Positions 35,628 through 44,420 of a stretch of 64,000 nucleotides of DNA are shown here, one piece after another. The notes under the pieces are model-generated. The model ran no database searches and was not told where the DNA came from. It saw only the letters and a program-made list of their open reading frames with translations. Position numbers and translations under genes: made by a program. Source of the DNA: Pseudanabaena yagii GIHE-NHR1 (GTDB lineage Bacteria > Cyanobacteriota > Cyanobacteriia > Pseudanabaenales > Pseudanabaenaceae); assembly GCF_012863495.1 (NCBI RefSeq), contig NZ_JAAVJL010000001.1:434001-498000 (forward strand), in the 5' to 3' direction. Each line of letters opens with the position of its first letter. Within the stretch, counting starts at the first letter, position 1.

Positions 35628-37859
35628 ATGACGATCAAACGTAGAGACTTCCTAACTTTCTTAGGTGGTATGGGCGGAGCGATGCTATTTGATGCAGTGC
35701 CTCGCAATCCTAATATCCCTAGATTCTCCATGCCCTTTATGGGTTCTGAGTCAAGCAATCAAGCATTTGCGGCAAACTCCTCACAACTGAGCTTCAAACC
35801 AATTAAGGGTGTGATGCCATTAGTCACAGATGCGATCGCGCCATCACGGCAGAGTCAAGCTTACAAAAATGTGGAAGTGGTTGACGATCTCGTTTTGCCT
35901 GAGGGCTTTGTTTACGATGTAATTGCGGCATGGGGCGATCGCGTTGGCGATTCACGTTTTGGCTATAACAATGACTATCTCTCCCTCGTTGAAACCAGCA
36001 ATAACGAAGGTTATTTAACCGTCAATTTTGAATATATTAGTCGCACTCCTTGGGAACAAGCCTATGAGAAGGTAATTGGCAAGTCTTTGCCTTTTAAGGA
36101 AGTCGATGCAGCACTTAAGGCGGCAGATAAACAGGAGATTGATGTATGGTCACTTGCAGATAGCGATCCTCTCAAATCTCAAATTGCCTTAATTGCGAAG
36201 GAAGCTTTAACTGATGTGGGTATTGGTGTGATTTCGGTACGCCGTAATCCTGATGGTAAATGGGTACGTACAAATTCCTCTGCGGATCGACGTATTACAG
36301 GACTCTCTGGATTAGAAGATGGTCGCTATCTCAAATCAACTGGCCCCGCCGTCGCTATTTTCCGCAAAGAGAAAGGATTGGGCTATACCGATCAACTAGG
36401 CGATCGCATTATTGGGACATTTCATAACTGTGCAGGGGGAACTAGCCCTTGGGGAACAGTATTTAGTGCTGAAGAAAATTATCAAGAGTTCGTACCAGAG
36501 GCGGTGATGGCTGATGGAACCTCTTTATCCCCTAGCAAAAAGAAATTTTCTCAAGATAATGTTGATCTATTTGGTGTTGCTAGTGTATTTGGCTTGGCAG
36601 GTAATAAGTATGGATGGATGGTCGAAATCGATCCCGCCAATCCCAATGACTACGGTACTAAGCACACATGGTTAGGACGTTTCCGCCATGAAGCAGTGGG
36701 TATTCGCGCCGAAGCAGGTAAACCCTTAGTGTTTTATTCTGGTTGCGATCGCCGAGGTGGACATCTCTATAAATTTGTCAGCACAGGTATTGTCAAAGAT
36801 CCTAAAGATAAAGCGAACTCTAAACTTTTGGAATCAGGAATGCTCTATGCCGCCAAGTTTAATGCTGATGGCAGTGGTAGCTGGATTGCGCTGAAAACTT
36901 CGACAGCGATTAATCCTCATAAATTGGATGTTCTGGGTGGCAAGATGTTACCGCTTCCCCAACGTCCTGAAGGTGGAGTTTTTAAAGCCACTAAAGAAGA
37001 AGAGATTGCGGAATTTAAGTCTAAGTTTAAGACTTTAGGTGATCTTTATACGGGTAGCGATCGCGAAAAGCAAGGGGCAATCCTGATCGATGCTCACTAT
37101 GCTGCTAATGCTGTTGGTGCAACCTGTACCGCTCGTCCCGAAGATACCGAAATCGCTCCTGATGGTTCTCTATTTATTGCCTTTACCTCTGGTTCTACAA
37201 GTTCCAGTGATGGTAGTCCCGATCTACGCATCTTTAAGGGAGCCGATGGCAAGGCATATGAATATGGCTGGATCATGCGCCTCAATGAAGATGCGAATAA
37301 ACCTGAAGCCATGAATTTTAAATGGTCGATGGTTGCCACAGGTGGCGAACCTGCCGAGGGTGGTCTGGGCTTTACCAATCCTGATAACTTAGCGATCGAT
37401 CGTGGTGGCAATATCTGGATGGTCACAGATATCTCTAGCGATAAGTACAATCTTGCCATCCCCAATCGCAAGGATAAGTCTGACAAGCCTGTTAGTCAGT
37501 CTAATCTACGTGGTCTCTATGGCAACAGTTCGATTTGGGTTATGCCAACATCTGGCAAAGATATGGGCAAGGCTTATCTATTCGGCTTTGGCCCAATGGA
37601 ATGTGAAACGACGGGACCATTTTTCTCTCGCGATCAGCAGACGCTTTTCCTCTCGGTACAACACCCTGGGGAAGTGACAGGCGTTCGTAAGGACATGGCA
37701 TTTGAGTCGCGAAAATTTGCGATGCGAACCACAAATGGTAAGGAGTTTATGCAAACTCGCAAAGTCCCCATCGGTTCCAACTGGCCATCACGCAAGCCTA
37801 ATGATTCACCAAAACCTGCGGTAGTTGCCATTCGCAAGATTGATAATACTGCGATCTAA
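35628..37859 (+). CDS. phoX: PhoX-family (DUF839) alkaline phosphatase, Tat-exported
   Basis: 743 residues. The twin-arginine signal TIKRRDFLTFLGGMGGAM targets the folded enzyme to the periplasm. The DUF839 core shows FHNCAGGTSPWGTVFSAEEN, WLGRFRHEAVGIRAEAGKP, SGCDRRGGHLYKFVS and the late TGGEPAEGGLGFTNPDNLAI and FFSRDQQTLFLSVQHPGEV, containing the acidic and cysteine residues that hold Fe and Ca in PhoX. It releases phosphate from organic esters and is usually under SphR/PhoB control. Length is normal for the long cyanobacterial form. Symbol by family only. Confidence 0.88.
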   Translation: MTIKRRDFLTFLGGMGGAMLFDAVPRNPNIPRFSMPFMGSESSNQAFAANSSQLSFKPIKGVMPLVTDAIAPSRQSQAYKNVEVVDDLVLPEGFVYDVIAAWGDRVGDSRFGYNNDYLSLVETSNNEGYLTVNFEYISRTPWEQAYEKVIGKSLPFKEVDAALKAADKQEIDVWSLADSDPLKSQIALIAKEALTDVGIGVISVRRNPDGKWVRTNSSADRRITGLSGLEDGRYLKSTGPAVAIFRKEKGLGYTDQLGDRIIGTFHNCAGGTSPWGTVFSAEENYQEFVPEAVMADGTSLSPSKKKFSQDNVDLFGVASVFGLAGNKYGWMVEIDPANPNDYGTKHTWLGRFRHEAVGIRAEAGKPLVFYSGCDRRGGHLYKFVSTGIVKDPKDKANSKLLESGMLYAAKFNADGSGSWIALKTSTAINPHKLDVLGGKMLPLPQRPEGGVFKATKEEEIAEFKSKFKTLGDLYTGSDREKQGAILIDAHYAANAVGATCTARPEDTEIAPDGSLFIAFTSGSTSSSDGSPDLRIFKGADGKAYEYGWIMRLNEDANKPEAMNFKWSMVATGGEPAEGGLGFTNPDNLAIDRGGNIWMVTDISSDKYNLAIPNRKDKSDKPVSQSNLRGLYGNSSIWVMPTSGKDMGKAYLFGFGPMECETTGPFFSRDQQTLFLSVQHPGEVTGVRKDMAFESRKFAMRTTNGKEFMQTRKVPIGSNWPSRKPNDSPKPAVVAIRKIDNTAI

Positions 37860-37878
37860 TAAGTAGCTCAGCTCGACA

Positions 37879-37931
37879 AATGCTGCCAAATGGGAGGATT
37901 CACTTTGCGATTCTTTCCGTTTGGCAGCATT
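37879..37931 (+). terminator. Hairpin after phoX
   Basis: atgctgccaaa pairs with tttggcagcat across a loop of about 25 bases, about 20 bp beyond the stop. Confidence 0.5.
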
Positions 37932-38040
37932 GTTGCTATCTAGTGAGTTTTAGAATACTTTTAGCTTTAGTTTGGTAAAAATCAGTATTAAAAGCGATCG
38001 CATCAAATAATCTCTGCAAAAGGCGATCGCTATTCGATGA

Positions 38041-38078
38041 GTGCTACCATCAGTAGTATTGTGAGTAGTATAAAATAG
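38041..38078 (+). promoter_or_regulatory. Putative operator/promoter of MazEF copy A
   Basis: gctaccatcagtagtattg followed by tgagtagtataaaatagt: two gtagtat units 11 bp apart, the second merging with a -10-like tataaaat. It is conserved at 50733-50771 in front of copy B, while sequence further upstream is less alike. No Shine-Dalgarno lies between it and the start codon, so the transcript may be leaderless. Confidence 0.45.
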
Positions 38079-38080
38079 TT

Positions 38081-38299
38081 GTGAAAGTATCTATTTCTCT
38101 GCCAGATGAGTTAGTTCACTACGTTGATGATCGCGTAGAAAATCGCAGTCGGCTCATTGAGGGGTTACTACAAGCATGGCGGAAGCAGCAGGAAAAGCAG
38201 GCGATGGTTGAGGCTTGTTTGTTGTTAGATGAGTTGTCAAATGATGAGGAAGCGACATGGCAGCAAGCGGCGATTATCGATTGGGAAGTATCTGGCTAG
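38081..38299 (+). CDS. MazE-like antitoxin, copy A
   Basis: 72 residues with GTG start (copy B uses ATG). The N-terminus MKVSISLPDELVHYVDDRVE is a ribbon-helix-helix DNA-binding unit (CopG/MetJ type). The C-terminal tail (LSNDEEATWQQAAIIDWEV) would bind and block the toxin. It differs from copy B (50774-50992) at only three residues. Its end overlaps the toxin start by 43 bp, an arrangement that couples their translation. Confidence 0.88.
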   Translation: MKVSISLPDELVHYVDDRVENRSRLIEGLLQAWRKQQEKQAMVEACLLLDELSNDEEATWQQAAIIDWEVSG

Positions 38300-38613
38300 T
38301 AAGTTTCGATCCTTCGATTGGTACAGAAATTCGCAAAACTCGTCCTGCGGTGATTATTTCTGGAACTGCTTTTAATCAGCGTAGTAAGTTAACTGTGTTA
38401 CCGATTACTTCTGCTAATCCTAGCGATCGCCTACTGCCAGTGATTGTGCCTTTGATTCCTTCTGTTACGAATAGGCTTAGCAGTAATAGTTTTGTGGTCA
38501 GTGTCAATCCGATGACTTTTGATAAACGTAGATTGATTCAATGTCTTGGACAGGTAGAACCGAATCAATTGGAAGAAATACAACAGATTTTGGTTAGGTA
38601 TTTAGAAATTTAA
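38257..38613 (+). CDS. MazF/PemK-family toxin, copy A
   Basis: 118 residues. MazF signature: GSIWLVSFDPSIGTEIRKTR-P-AVIISG, then LTVLPITS. These toxins cut mRNA at short sites. It differs from copy B by about ten residues, mostly clustered in two stretches (IPSVTNRLS versus IPSINNGLS; VVSVNPMT versus VVCIDPMT), so it is more diverged than its antitoxin. It forms the left border of the first defence cassette. Confidence 0.88.
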   Translation: MAASGDYRLGSIWLVSFDPSIGTEIRKTRPAVIISGTAFNQRSKLTVLPITSANPSDRLLPVIVPLIPSVTNRLSSNSFVVSVNPMTFDKRRLIQCLGQVEPNQLEEIQQILVRYLEI

Positions 38614-38649
38614 CTAGAAACGATATTTTAAAAAGCGATCACACTTTTA

Positions 38650-39174
38650 CTAAAAAGACGAAATAACTTTTGTATATTGAACCTTTGCTCTCTGTTTAAA
38701 ACTAGCAAAGTCAATAACTTCTGAAGTTCTTGCGGCTTCCCAAATTTCGTTGACGATCTCAGTCAATGCTGGTATTACAAGTAAAATATATTGCCCCACG
38801 CCTTTGTCACTTCTGCCTCCAACCTTCATCGCAGAAGGCATTTTTTCTGAAAAATCTTGCCAGTCTTGTTGAATCCAAAATACTTCATCATCTATTACGA
38901 CAAGCTGTTTATCCCTTAAATTATCGTCAAATCCACTCTTGTTCAGAAATTCCACTATTTTGCGGACGGTCTGAAGTGATATTTCTTGCCGAAGGTGCTT
39001 GATTGCACGAATTTCAAGAATTTGTTCCCAAGTATAAATAACGGTAGGTTTGCGAGACTTGCCAATCCTTTGAGGTATCACAAGCTCTTTCATTTCTAAA
39101 TACTGAAGCCGATTTGATGTAGTTTCGGTAAGAGCTAGAGTTTCTGATCGTGTAAAACCTTCTATAAGAACCAT
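38650..39174 (-). CDS. MerR-like transcriptional regulator
   Basis: 174 residues. A winged helix-turn-helix of MerR type fills the N-terminal half (TRSETLALTETTSNRLQYLE, IYTWEQILEIRAIKHLRQEI, LQTVRKIVEFL). The C-terminal half is unlike known effector domains. It is divergent from the big methylase gene across a 193-bp spacer, as expected of a controller of a restriction-modification locus. Autoregulation and control of the methylase are inferred. Confidence 0.7.
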   Translation of the reverse strand: MVLIEGFTRSETLALTETTSNRLQYLEMKELVIPQRIGKSRKPTVIYTWEQILEIRAIKHLRQEISLQTVRKIVEFLNKSGFDDNLRDKQLVVIDDEVFWIQQDWQDFSEKMPSAMKVGGRSDKGVGQYILLVIPALTEIVNEIWEAARTSEVIDFASFKQRAKVQYTKVISSF

Positions 39175-39367
39175 AAGTTGAAGGGCAGTATTAATGTATT
39201 ACCTTTTGACAAGTTTATAATACATTTGATTAGAATTTACATTTGAAGTGATATTATCTTTGTAAAGTAGCTTTAATCTAGATAGCTAAACTAAATCTAG
39301 ATTTTTCAAGAAATAGCTCATTGATTATTTAATTTAAATTGATCTTGAGTGCAATTGGTTTGGAATT

Positions 39368-42300
39368 ATGTCGCAGTCTGGGATGCTAGAACTAGCTCAC
39401 AAAAAACTTTATTGGCCGAAACCTGAGCAGATCTGGGAACCTAGTGGCTCTGGTCCAAAGGTTTATGCTCAATTGGCTAAAGAAAAAATTGAAGAAAAAA
39501 TCACGAGAGACAAGCAAAAATTCCCAGATGCAAAAGGTGCAAAAGTTAGTGTCTTGGCGGCTAACCCAGAAGGTGATGAAACAGAATCACCGATTGCAAT
39601 TATATGTCAATTTACTAGATCTGTCTCTTCAGTAACAATTAAAGAAGTACATAGATTAGCATGGAGCTTTAGTCGGGCGCGATCACTAATCACAATAGAA
39701 CCGAGCTTAATTCGAGTTTGGTCTTGCTGTGAACCACCTACAGAAGAAGAGGAACTTAAAGAGGTTGCAAGTGTAACTAAGGCTCATCTTTCTGAACAAG
39801 CTGATCTTTCTGAGCAAGCAGCAAATGCTCTGCAATGGGTTGAGTTAGTCTCTGGGAATTTTTTCCAAAACCATGAGAATCGGTTTAAAAGAAGTGGTGC
39901 TGCCGACCAAATGCTATTGGACAATCTCAAGGAAGTTAGACAACAGCTTGAGGTTGATGGTTTGGATGTTGAAACTATCCATGACCTACTAGCAAGAATT
40001 ATTTTTATTCAGTTCTTATTTCAGAAGCAAGATTCTAAAGGTGAACCTGCTCTGAATGAAAGGATTTTGCAAGATTTGCATTCACAAGAAGTTTTATCTA
40101 AATCTTATAGGAAATTATCTGAGATTCTTGATAACTTTGATGATACTTACAGTCTTTTTCGTTGGTTGAATGACAAGTTTAATGGAGATTTATTTCCAGG
40201 GAAAGGTGAAACAGAAGAAGAACGTGAATCTGAATGGCAAGAAGAAATACAAAAAGTTAGAGTAGAAGAAAACCGATATCTAAAAAAGCTTGCAGATTTT
40301 GTCAGAGGAGATCTAAAGATGCAAGATGGACAATTTTGCTTGTGGAAATATTATTCTTTTGATGTTATTCCGCTTGACTTCATTAGCAGTATTTATGAAG
40401 AGTTTGTTAATAAAAAAGCAGGAGAAGGTGTTCACTATACCCCAGAATATATTGTTGATTTTATCTTGGATGGCGTTCTTCCTTGGGAGCAAACAGAATG
40501 GGATCTCAAAATCTTAGATCCTGCTTGTGGTTCTGGAATCTTTTTGGTAAAAGCTTTCCAGAGATTGATTTACCGATGGGAATTAGCTCATGATAATGAA
40601 AGAATTTCAGCAAATGTTTTAAGATATTTGCTTGAGAATAATATCTTTGGTGTTGATATTGATAAAGAAGCGGTTAGGGTTGCATCTTTTAGTCTCTATA
40701 TGACGATGGTAGATAGTATTGATCCTCTAAAATATTGGGAAAACCAAGTTCGGTTTCCTCGATTAAGGAACCAAAGACTAATTCATTCAGATTTTTTTGC
40801 AGAAGATAAAGAAGGATTTCGTACCGATCAAGATGCTGAGACTTATGACTTGGTGTTGGGTAATGCGCCTTGGGGCGATGGGACACTTACACCCTTAGCG
40901 TCTGAATGGCAAAAGAGAGATAAAGGTCGGTGGTTTGTTCCTGATAAAAATATTGGTCCGCTATTTTTACCCAAAGCGGCTGTTTTGACCAAACCAGGTG
41001 GGCAGATATCGATGATGCAACCTGTATTCATACTAATTTTGAGTCAACTAGGTACTGCAAAGGAGTTTAGAAATAATTTATTTTCAGAATATTGTGTTGA
41101 AGAGATTATTAATCTAGCAATTTTACGATTTGAGATTTTTAAAAATGCAATTTCTCCAGCTTGTATTATTACTCTTTCTGTACAAAAGCCTAATATTGAA
41201 CATTTAATTGTTTATATATGCCCTAAACCTAGTTGCAGCAATGAAGATAACTACTACATAAAAATTGAGCCGCAAGATATTAACACCATATATTTACAAG
41301 AAGCTATATGTCAACCTTTGGTATGGACTGTTTTAATGTGGGGAGGTAGACGAGATTTAAATCTGATACAACATTTAGCTAGACATGAAAGCTTATCTAA
41401 ATATGAGGAAAAAGGTCTTGTGAAAACGCGACAAGGCGTAATTCCAGGAGATAGGAAAAAGCATCAAGAAGAACTACTTGGAAGAAGAAGAATATGGCAA
41501 GCCAAGTTCCCTCAAAATACTTTTCTAAAGCTAAATGCTAAAGATCTACCTATTAATAAAGATCCAATGACTCACTCAAGAGATTCAACGAATTTCTCAG
41601 CGTTTGAAATTCCGCAGCTTATTCTTAAGCAAAGTTGGCAGGCTTCAAGTAAGCGATTTCGAGCTGCTATTATTGAACCTGATGAAGATAGTCATCAAGG
41701 TGTTATTTGTTCTGAAACTTGTGTGAGCGTTCATATACCTGACGATTATGCTGATCTTCTTAAGACTGCATGTCTAATTTACAACAGTAGAATAGCAGTA
41801 TATTACTTATTTCTATTAAATGCTTCTTTTGCTTCTGAGCGCCCAAAAGTTACTGTGGGAAACTTGTTAAGTGTGCCAATTGTACAAAGAGAAGGATTAA
41901 ATTTAGATGTTGTCAAAACTTATGATGATGTTGACAGAATTGCAGGTGAATTATTTGCTCTTAAAGATAGTGAATATGTACTAATTAATGATCTTATAAA
42001 CTATACACTAGCAGATTTCAAAGGGGATAAATTTTCTCCAGGAAGACTGAAAACTCAGCGTTTTGGTCAAACTTTACTTGATAATAACGAAGAACCAGAA
42101 CTTAAAGAATATTGTGACTATTTTTTGCGTGTAATTAAGGGTGGATTTGGACAGGATAAGAAGGTATGTGCAGATATCTTTCAGGAAGAAACAAATCATC
42201 GTCTCCCTGTTAGGTTAGTAGCAATATATCTAAACAAGTCAATTCATGATGGAATCAAGATAGAACCTATTAACTCTCAAGACTTACTCAATCGATTGGA

Positions 42301-42547
42301 GCAATTGAATAAATTATTTATGGCACAACCTAGTTCTGATAATGGAGGAATTTTTTATCAGCGTGTAGCCAGAATATATACCTCGACTATTTGGAATGGT
42401 GAGCAAGTACCAACAGTGTATTTGGTTAAACCAGACAAAATTCGTTATTGGACTCGTTCTATGGCTTTGCGCGATGCGGATGAAGTTTCCGCAGATATCA
42501 TGCTGGGAAAAGCAAATTTAAACCAAGAGTCGGGGGCGTTACCTTAG
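39368..42547 (+). CDS. Eco57I-type N6-adenine methylase / restriction-modification protein
   Basis: 1059 residues. An N-terminal region of about 330 residues of unclear function precedes the class I methylase core: EGVHYTPEYIVDFIL, SAM motif I DPACGSGIFLV (D384), NNIFGVDIDKEAVRVA and the catalytic motif region LGNAPWGDG (499-502). The usual NPPY/F/W is NAPW here. A C-terminal region of about 500 residues with likely target recognition follows (FKGDKFSPGRLKTQRFGQ is at its end). I see no clear nuclease motif in this chain; the next gene could supply it. AT-rich codon use differs from the core genes nearby. Starts at ATG 39368. Confidence 0.82.
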   Translation: MSQSGMLELAHKKLYWPKPEQIWEPSGSGPKVYAQLAKEKIEEKITRDKQKFPDAKGAKVSVLAANPEGDETESPIAIICQFTRSVSSVTIKEVHRLAWSFSRARSLITIEPSLIRVWSCCEPPTEEEELKEVASVTKAHLSEQADLSEQAANALQWVELVSGNFFQNHENRFKRSGAADQMLLDNLKEVRQQLEVDGLDVETIHDLLARIIFIQFLFQKQDSKGEPALNERILQDLHSQEVLSKSYRKLSEILDNFDDTYSLFRWLNDKFNGDLFPGKGETEEERESEWQEEIQKVRVEENRYLKKLADFVRGDLKMQDGQFCLWKYYSFDVIPLDFISSIYEEFVNKKAGEGVHYTPEYIVDFILDGVLPWEQTEWDLKILDPACGSGIFLVKAFQRLIYRWELAHDNERISANVLRYLLENNIFGVDIDKEAVRVASFSLYMTMVDSIDPLKYWENQVRFPRLRNQRLIHSDFFAEDKEGFRTDQDAETYDLVLGNAPWGDGTLTPLASEWQKRDKGRWFVPDKNIGPLFLPKAAVLTKPGGQISMMQPVFILILSQLGTAKEFRNNLFSEYCVEEIINLAILRFEIFKNAISPACIITLSVQKPNIEHLIVYICPKPSCSNEDNYYIKIEPQDINTIYLQEAICQPLVWTVLMWGGRRDLNLIQHLARHESLSKYEEKGLVKTRQGVIPGDRKKHQEELLGRRRIWQAKFPQNTFLKLNAKDLPINKDPMTHSRDSTNFSAFEIPQLILKQSWQASSKRFRAAIIEPDEDSHQGVICSETCVSVHIPDDYADLLKTACLIYNSRIAVYYLFLLNASFASERPKVTVGNLLSVPIVQREGLNLDVVKTYDDVDRIAGELFALKDSEYVLINDLINYTLADFKGDKFSPGRLKTQRFGQTLLDNNEEPELKEYCDYFLRVIKGGFGQDKKVCADIFQEETNHRLPVRLVAIYLNKSIHDGIKIEPINSQDLLNRLEQLNKLFMAQPSSDNGGIFYQRVARIYTSTIWNGEQVPTVYLVKPDKIRYWTRSMALRDADEVSADIMLGKANLNQESGALP

Positions 42548-42551
42548 TAGT

Positions 42552-43286
42552 ATGGTTAAACGAAGGCAAACAATACCCGAAGCTAGATGGTCTCAAACGG
42601 AAGATTTTGTGGAATTGGCTTTAGCTTGGAAGAATGATGCAACTAAAACTCTTTGGGAATATGTTTGGCAAGGCTGGGACTGTTACTCTACAGAAATCCT
42701 ATCAAAAATCGATTTGTTAGAAGCTGACGAGCAGATTGAAAGGATGATTACACAAGATCTGGAACTAGATATTCGTCGTGTAATGTCAGGATATGAACCT
42801 TTTACAATTCAACATGAGAGATTTGAAGGAGAATTAAGAACTGTAGCTCCAGCAAGACCAAAACAATGTGATTTGTCCTTTGTATGGCTTGATAATCGTA
42901 GGATTACTTATCCTATCGAAGCGAAAGTATTAAAATCTGATAGTAATACTGGGGTTAAAGCCTATGTCGAAGAAATTGCTGAAAATTTTTTAAAGTTTAG
43001 ATACGCTCCATTCTCAAGTGAAGGAGGATTGCTTGGCTATCTTCTTCAAGGAAGTTCTAAAATAGCTTTTAAAAATATTGAAATAGCAATTTCCTGTACT
43101 TTATCCGATCATCCAGATTTTGTGGAACGCGATCACAAGATTTCAGATCATCAGCGTGTAGTTCCAGAAGATAAAACATATCCAGACAAATTTCGCTGTC
43201 ATCATTTGCTTTTACAATTGAACAAGGAACCCAATGTCAAACAAGCACCTAGAAAAAGAAAAAGCTCCAAAAAATTGAGCGATTAG
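42552..43286 (+). CDS. PD-(D/E)XK-like partner of the methylase
   Basis: 244 residues, family not recognised. It starts 4 bp after the methylase stop, so the two are one operon. The middle segment CDLSFVWLDNRRITYPIEAK fits a PD-(D/E)XK nuclease core (D107 or D114, E123-x-K125). A Lys/Arg-rich C-terminus (APRKRKSSKK) could bind DNA. Most likely the restriction subunit of the locus; this is inference from motif and position. Confidence 0.62.
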   Translation: MVKRRQTIPEARWSQTEDFVELALAWKNDATKTLWEYVWQGWDCYSTEILSKIDLLEADEQIERMITQDLELDIRRVMSGYEPFTIQHERFEGELRTVAPARPKQCDLSFVWLDNRRITYPIEAKVLKSDSNTGVKAYVEEIAENFLKFRYAPFSSEGGLLGYLLQGSSKIAFKNIEIAISCTLSDHPDFVERDHKISDHQRVVPEDKTYPDKFRCHHLLLQLNKEPNVKQAPRKRKSSKKLSD

Positions 43287-43310
43287 TTTTACTTGTAAGG
43301 CTTGCTTGAT

Positions 43311-43341
43311 AGCGATCGCTAGATGTAAAAATTTAGCGATC
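43311..43341. repeat. 31-bp direct repeat, left of DUF1016 module A
   Basis: agcgatcgctagatgtaaaa + atttagcgatc, identical to 44337-44367. A variant lies after module B (57105-57138). Each includes a HIP1 octamer and can fold on itself when both octamers are present. Confidence 0.75.
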
Positions 43342-43404
43342 ATATTAAAAATATAAAAGTTACAATACAGCTATAACTAACTCTCACGAAGGAACGTAGC
43401 AATT

Positions 43405-43638
43405 ATGACAGAGTTACTCGATCGCACAATTACTAAACTAAAAACACTATCTGTCGAGCAACAAGACGCGATCGCCATGATAATTTTAGAAGAACTCGAA
43501 GATGAAATTCAATGGAATAATTCATTTGAAAGTTCCCAAGACCTACTCGCAAAACTAGCTAAAGAAGCAATATCTGAATACAATGCAGGCAAACCTCAAG
43601 AAGATGAACGAAGCCGATCACAACTCACCACAGATTAA
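43405..43638 (+). CDS. Antitoxin-like protein with displaced C-terminus
   Basis: 77 residues. It resembles the small cyanobacterial antitoxin family that starts LLDRTITKLKTLSVEQQDAI and runs EELEDEIQWNNSFESSQDLL, AKLAKEAISEYNAGKPQE. The relatives I know end within a few residues of that point; here the last 11 residues (DERSRSQLTTD) are read from inside the DUF1016 gene in another frame. No toxin of the RelE/ParE type follows; the DUF1016 nuclease sits where it would be. It overlaps that gene by 35 bp. Confidence 0.65.
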   Translation: MTELLDRTITKLKTLSVEQQDAIAMIILEELEDEIQWNNSFESSQDLLAKLAKEAISEYNAGKPQEDERSRSQLTTD

Positions 43639-44326
43639 TTCAGATATCCAAGAAACAGCACAAAAACTCTTTAGCGAAATTAGTCAGCTTATTGACGCAG
43701 CTAAACAACGCGCCGCCATTGATCTTATTAGAAATGCCGAACTTGTACACAAATCTGAAGACCCCATTCGGCATCATTTAGAACAACTGCGTCAAGAGCA
43801 GCAAATATCCACAGACTTACTGCTAAAAGATCCCTACATCCTAGACTTTTTAGATATAAGCGATCGCTACTATGAAAAAGACCTCGAAGATGCCATCCTG
43901 CGCGATATTGAGAAATTCTTATTAGAACTTGGAGCAGGATTTACCTTTATCGCAAGGCAAAAACGTATCCAAATCGATAACGATGACTTTTATATTGACC
44001 TGCTGTTCTATAACCGCAAACTCAAACGCCTTGTTGCGATCGACCTCAAACTCGGCAACTTTCGCCACGAATATAAAAGCCAAATGGAACTTTATTTACG
44101 TTGGCTTGCCAAATATGACCAAGAGAGCGATGAACTTCCACCATTGGGAATCATTTTATGTGCAGGTAAAAAACAAGAACAGATTGAACTACTCGAACTA
44201 GACAAAAGCGGTATCCATGTTGCTGAATACCTCACCGTATTACCACCAAAAGAACTACTCCAAGCAAAGCTTCAACAAGCGATCGCCTCAGCACGTCGGC
44301 GATTACCTTCATCGGAACAGGATTGA
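43604..44326 (+). CDS. DUF1016/YhcG-type nuclease lacking N-terminal domain, copy A
   Basis: 240 residues from the ATG at 43604, where near-identity with copy B begins. The C-terminal PD-(D/E)XK nuclease domain of YhcG is complete (LLKDPYILDFLDI, DAILRDIEKFLLELGAGFTF, DDFYIDLLFYNRKLKRLV with IDLKLGNF as the DxK, then MELYLRWLAKYD and ILCAGKKQEQIELLELDKSG). The DUF1016_N domain (about 110 residues) is missing; LFSEISQLIDAAKQRAA is joined directly to IRNAELVHKSEDP. Copy B (56372-57094) has the same gap and differs at about five residues. Its role is probably nuclease-related defence or Holliday-type DNA handling; inferred. Confidence 0.85.
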   Translation: MNEADHNSPQINSDIQETAQKLFSEISQLIDAAKQRAAIDLIRNAELVHKSEDPIRHHLEQLRQEQQISTDLLLKDPYILDFLDISDRYYEKDLEDAILRDIEKFLLELGAGFTFIARQKRIQIDNDDFYIDLLFYNRKLKRLVAIDLKLGNFRHEYKSQMELYLRWLAKYDQESDELPPLGIILCAGKKQEQIELLELDKSGIHVAEYLTVLPPKELLQAKLQQAIASARRRLPSSEQD

Positions 44327-44336
44327 TATGTTTTGC

Positions 44337-44371
44337 AGCGATCGCTAGATGTAAAAATTTAGCGATCGCTA
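44337..44371. terminator. HIP1-based hairpin and direct repeat after DUF1016 copy A
   Basis: agcgatcgcta and tagcgatcgct arms. The first 31 bases duplicate 43311-43341. Confidence 0.6.
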
Positions 44372-44420
44372 GCAAGCAAACCGTTGCTCCGATCGCTACG
44401 CAGTCGAAACAACAATCTAC

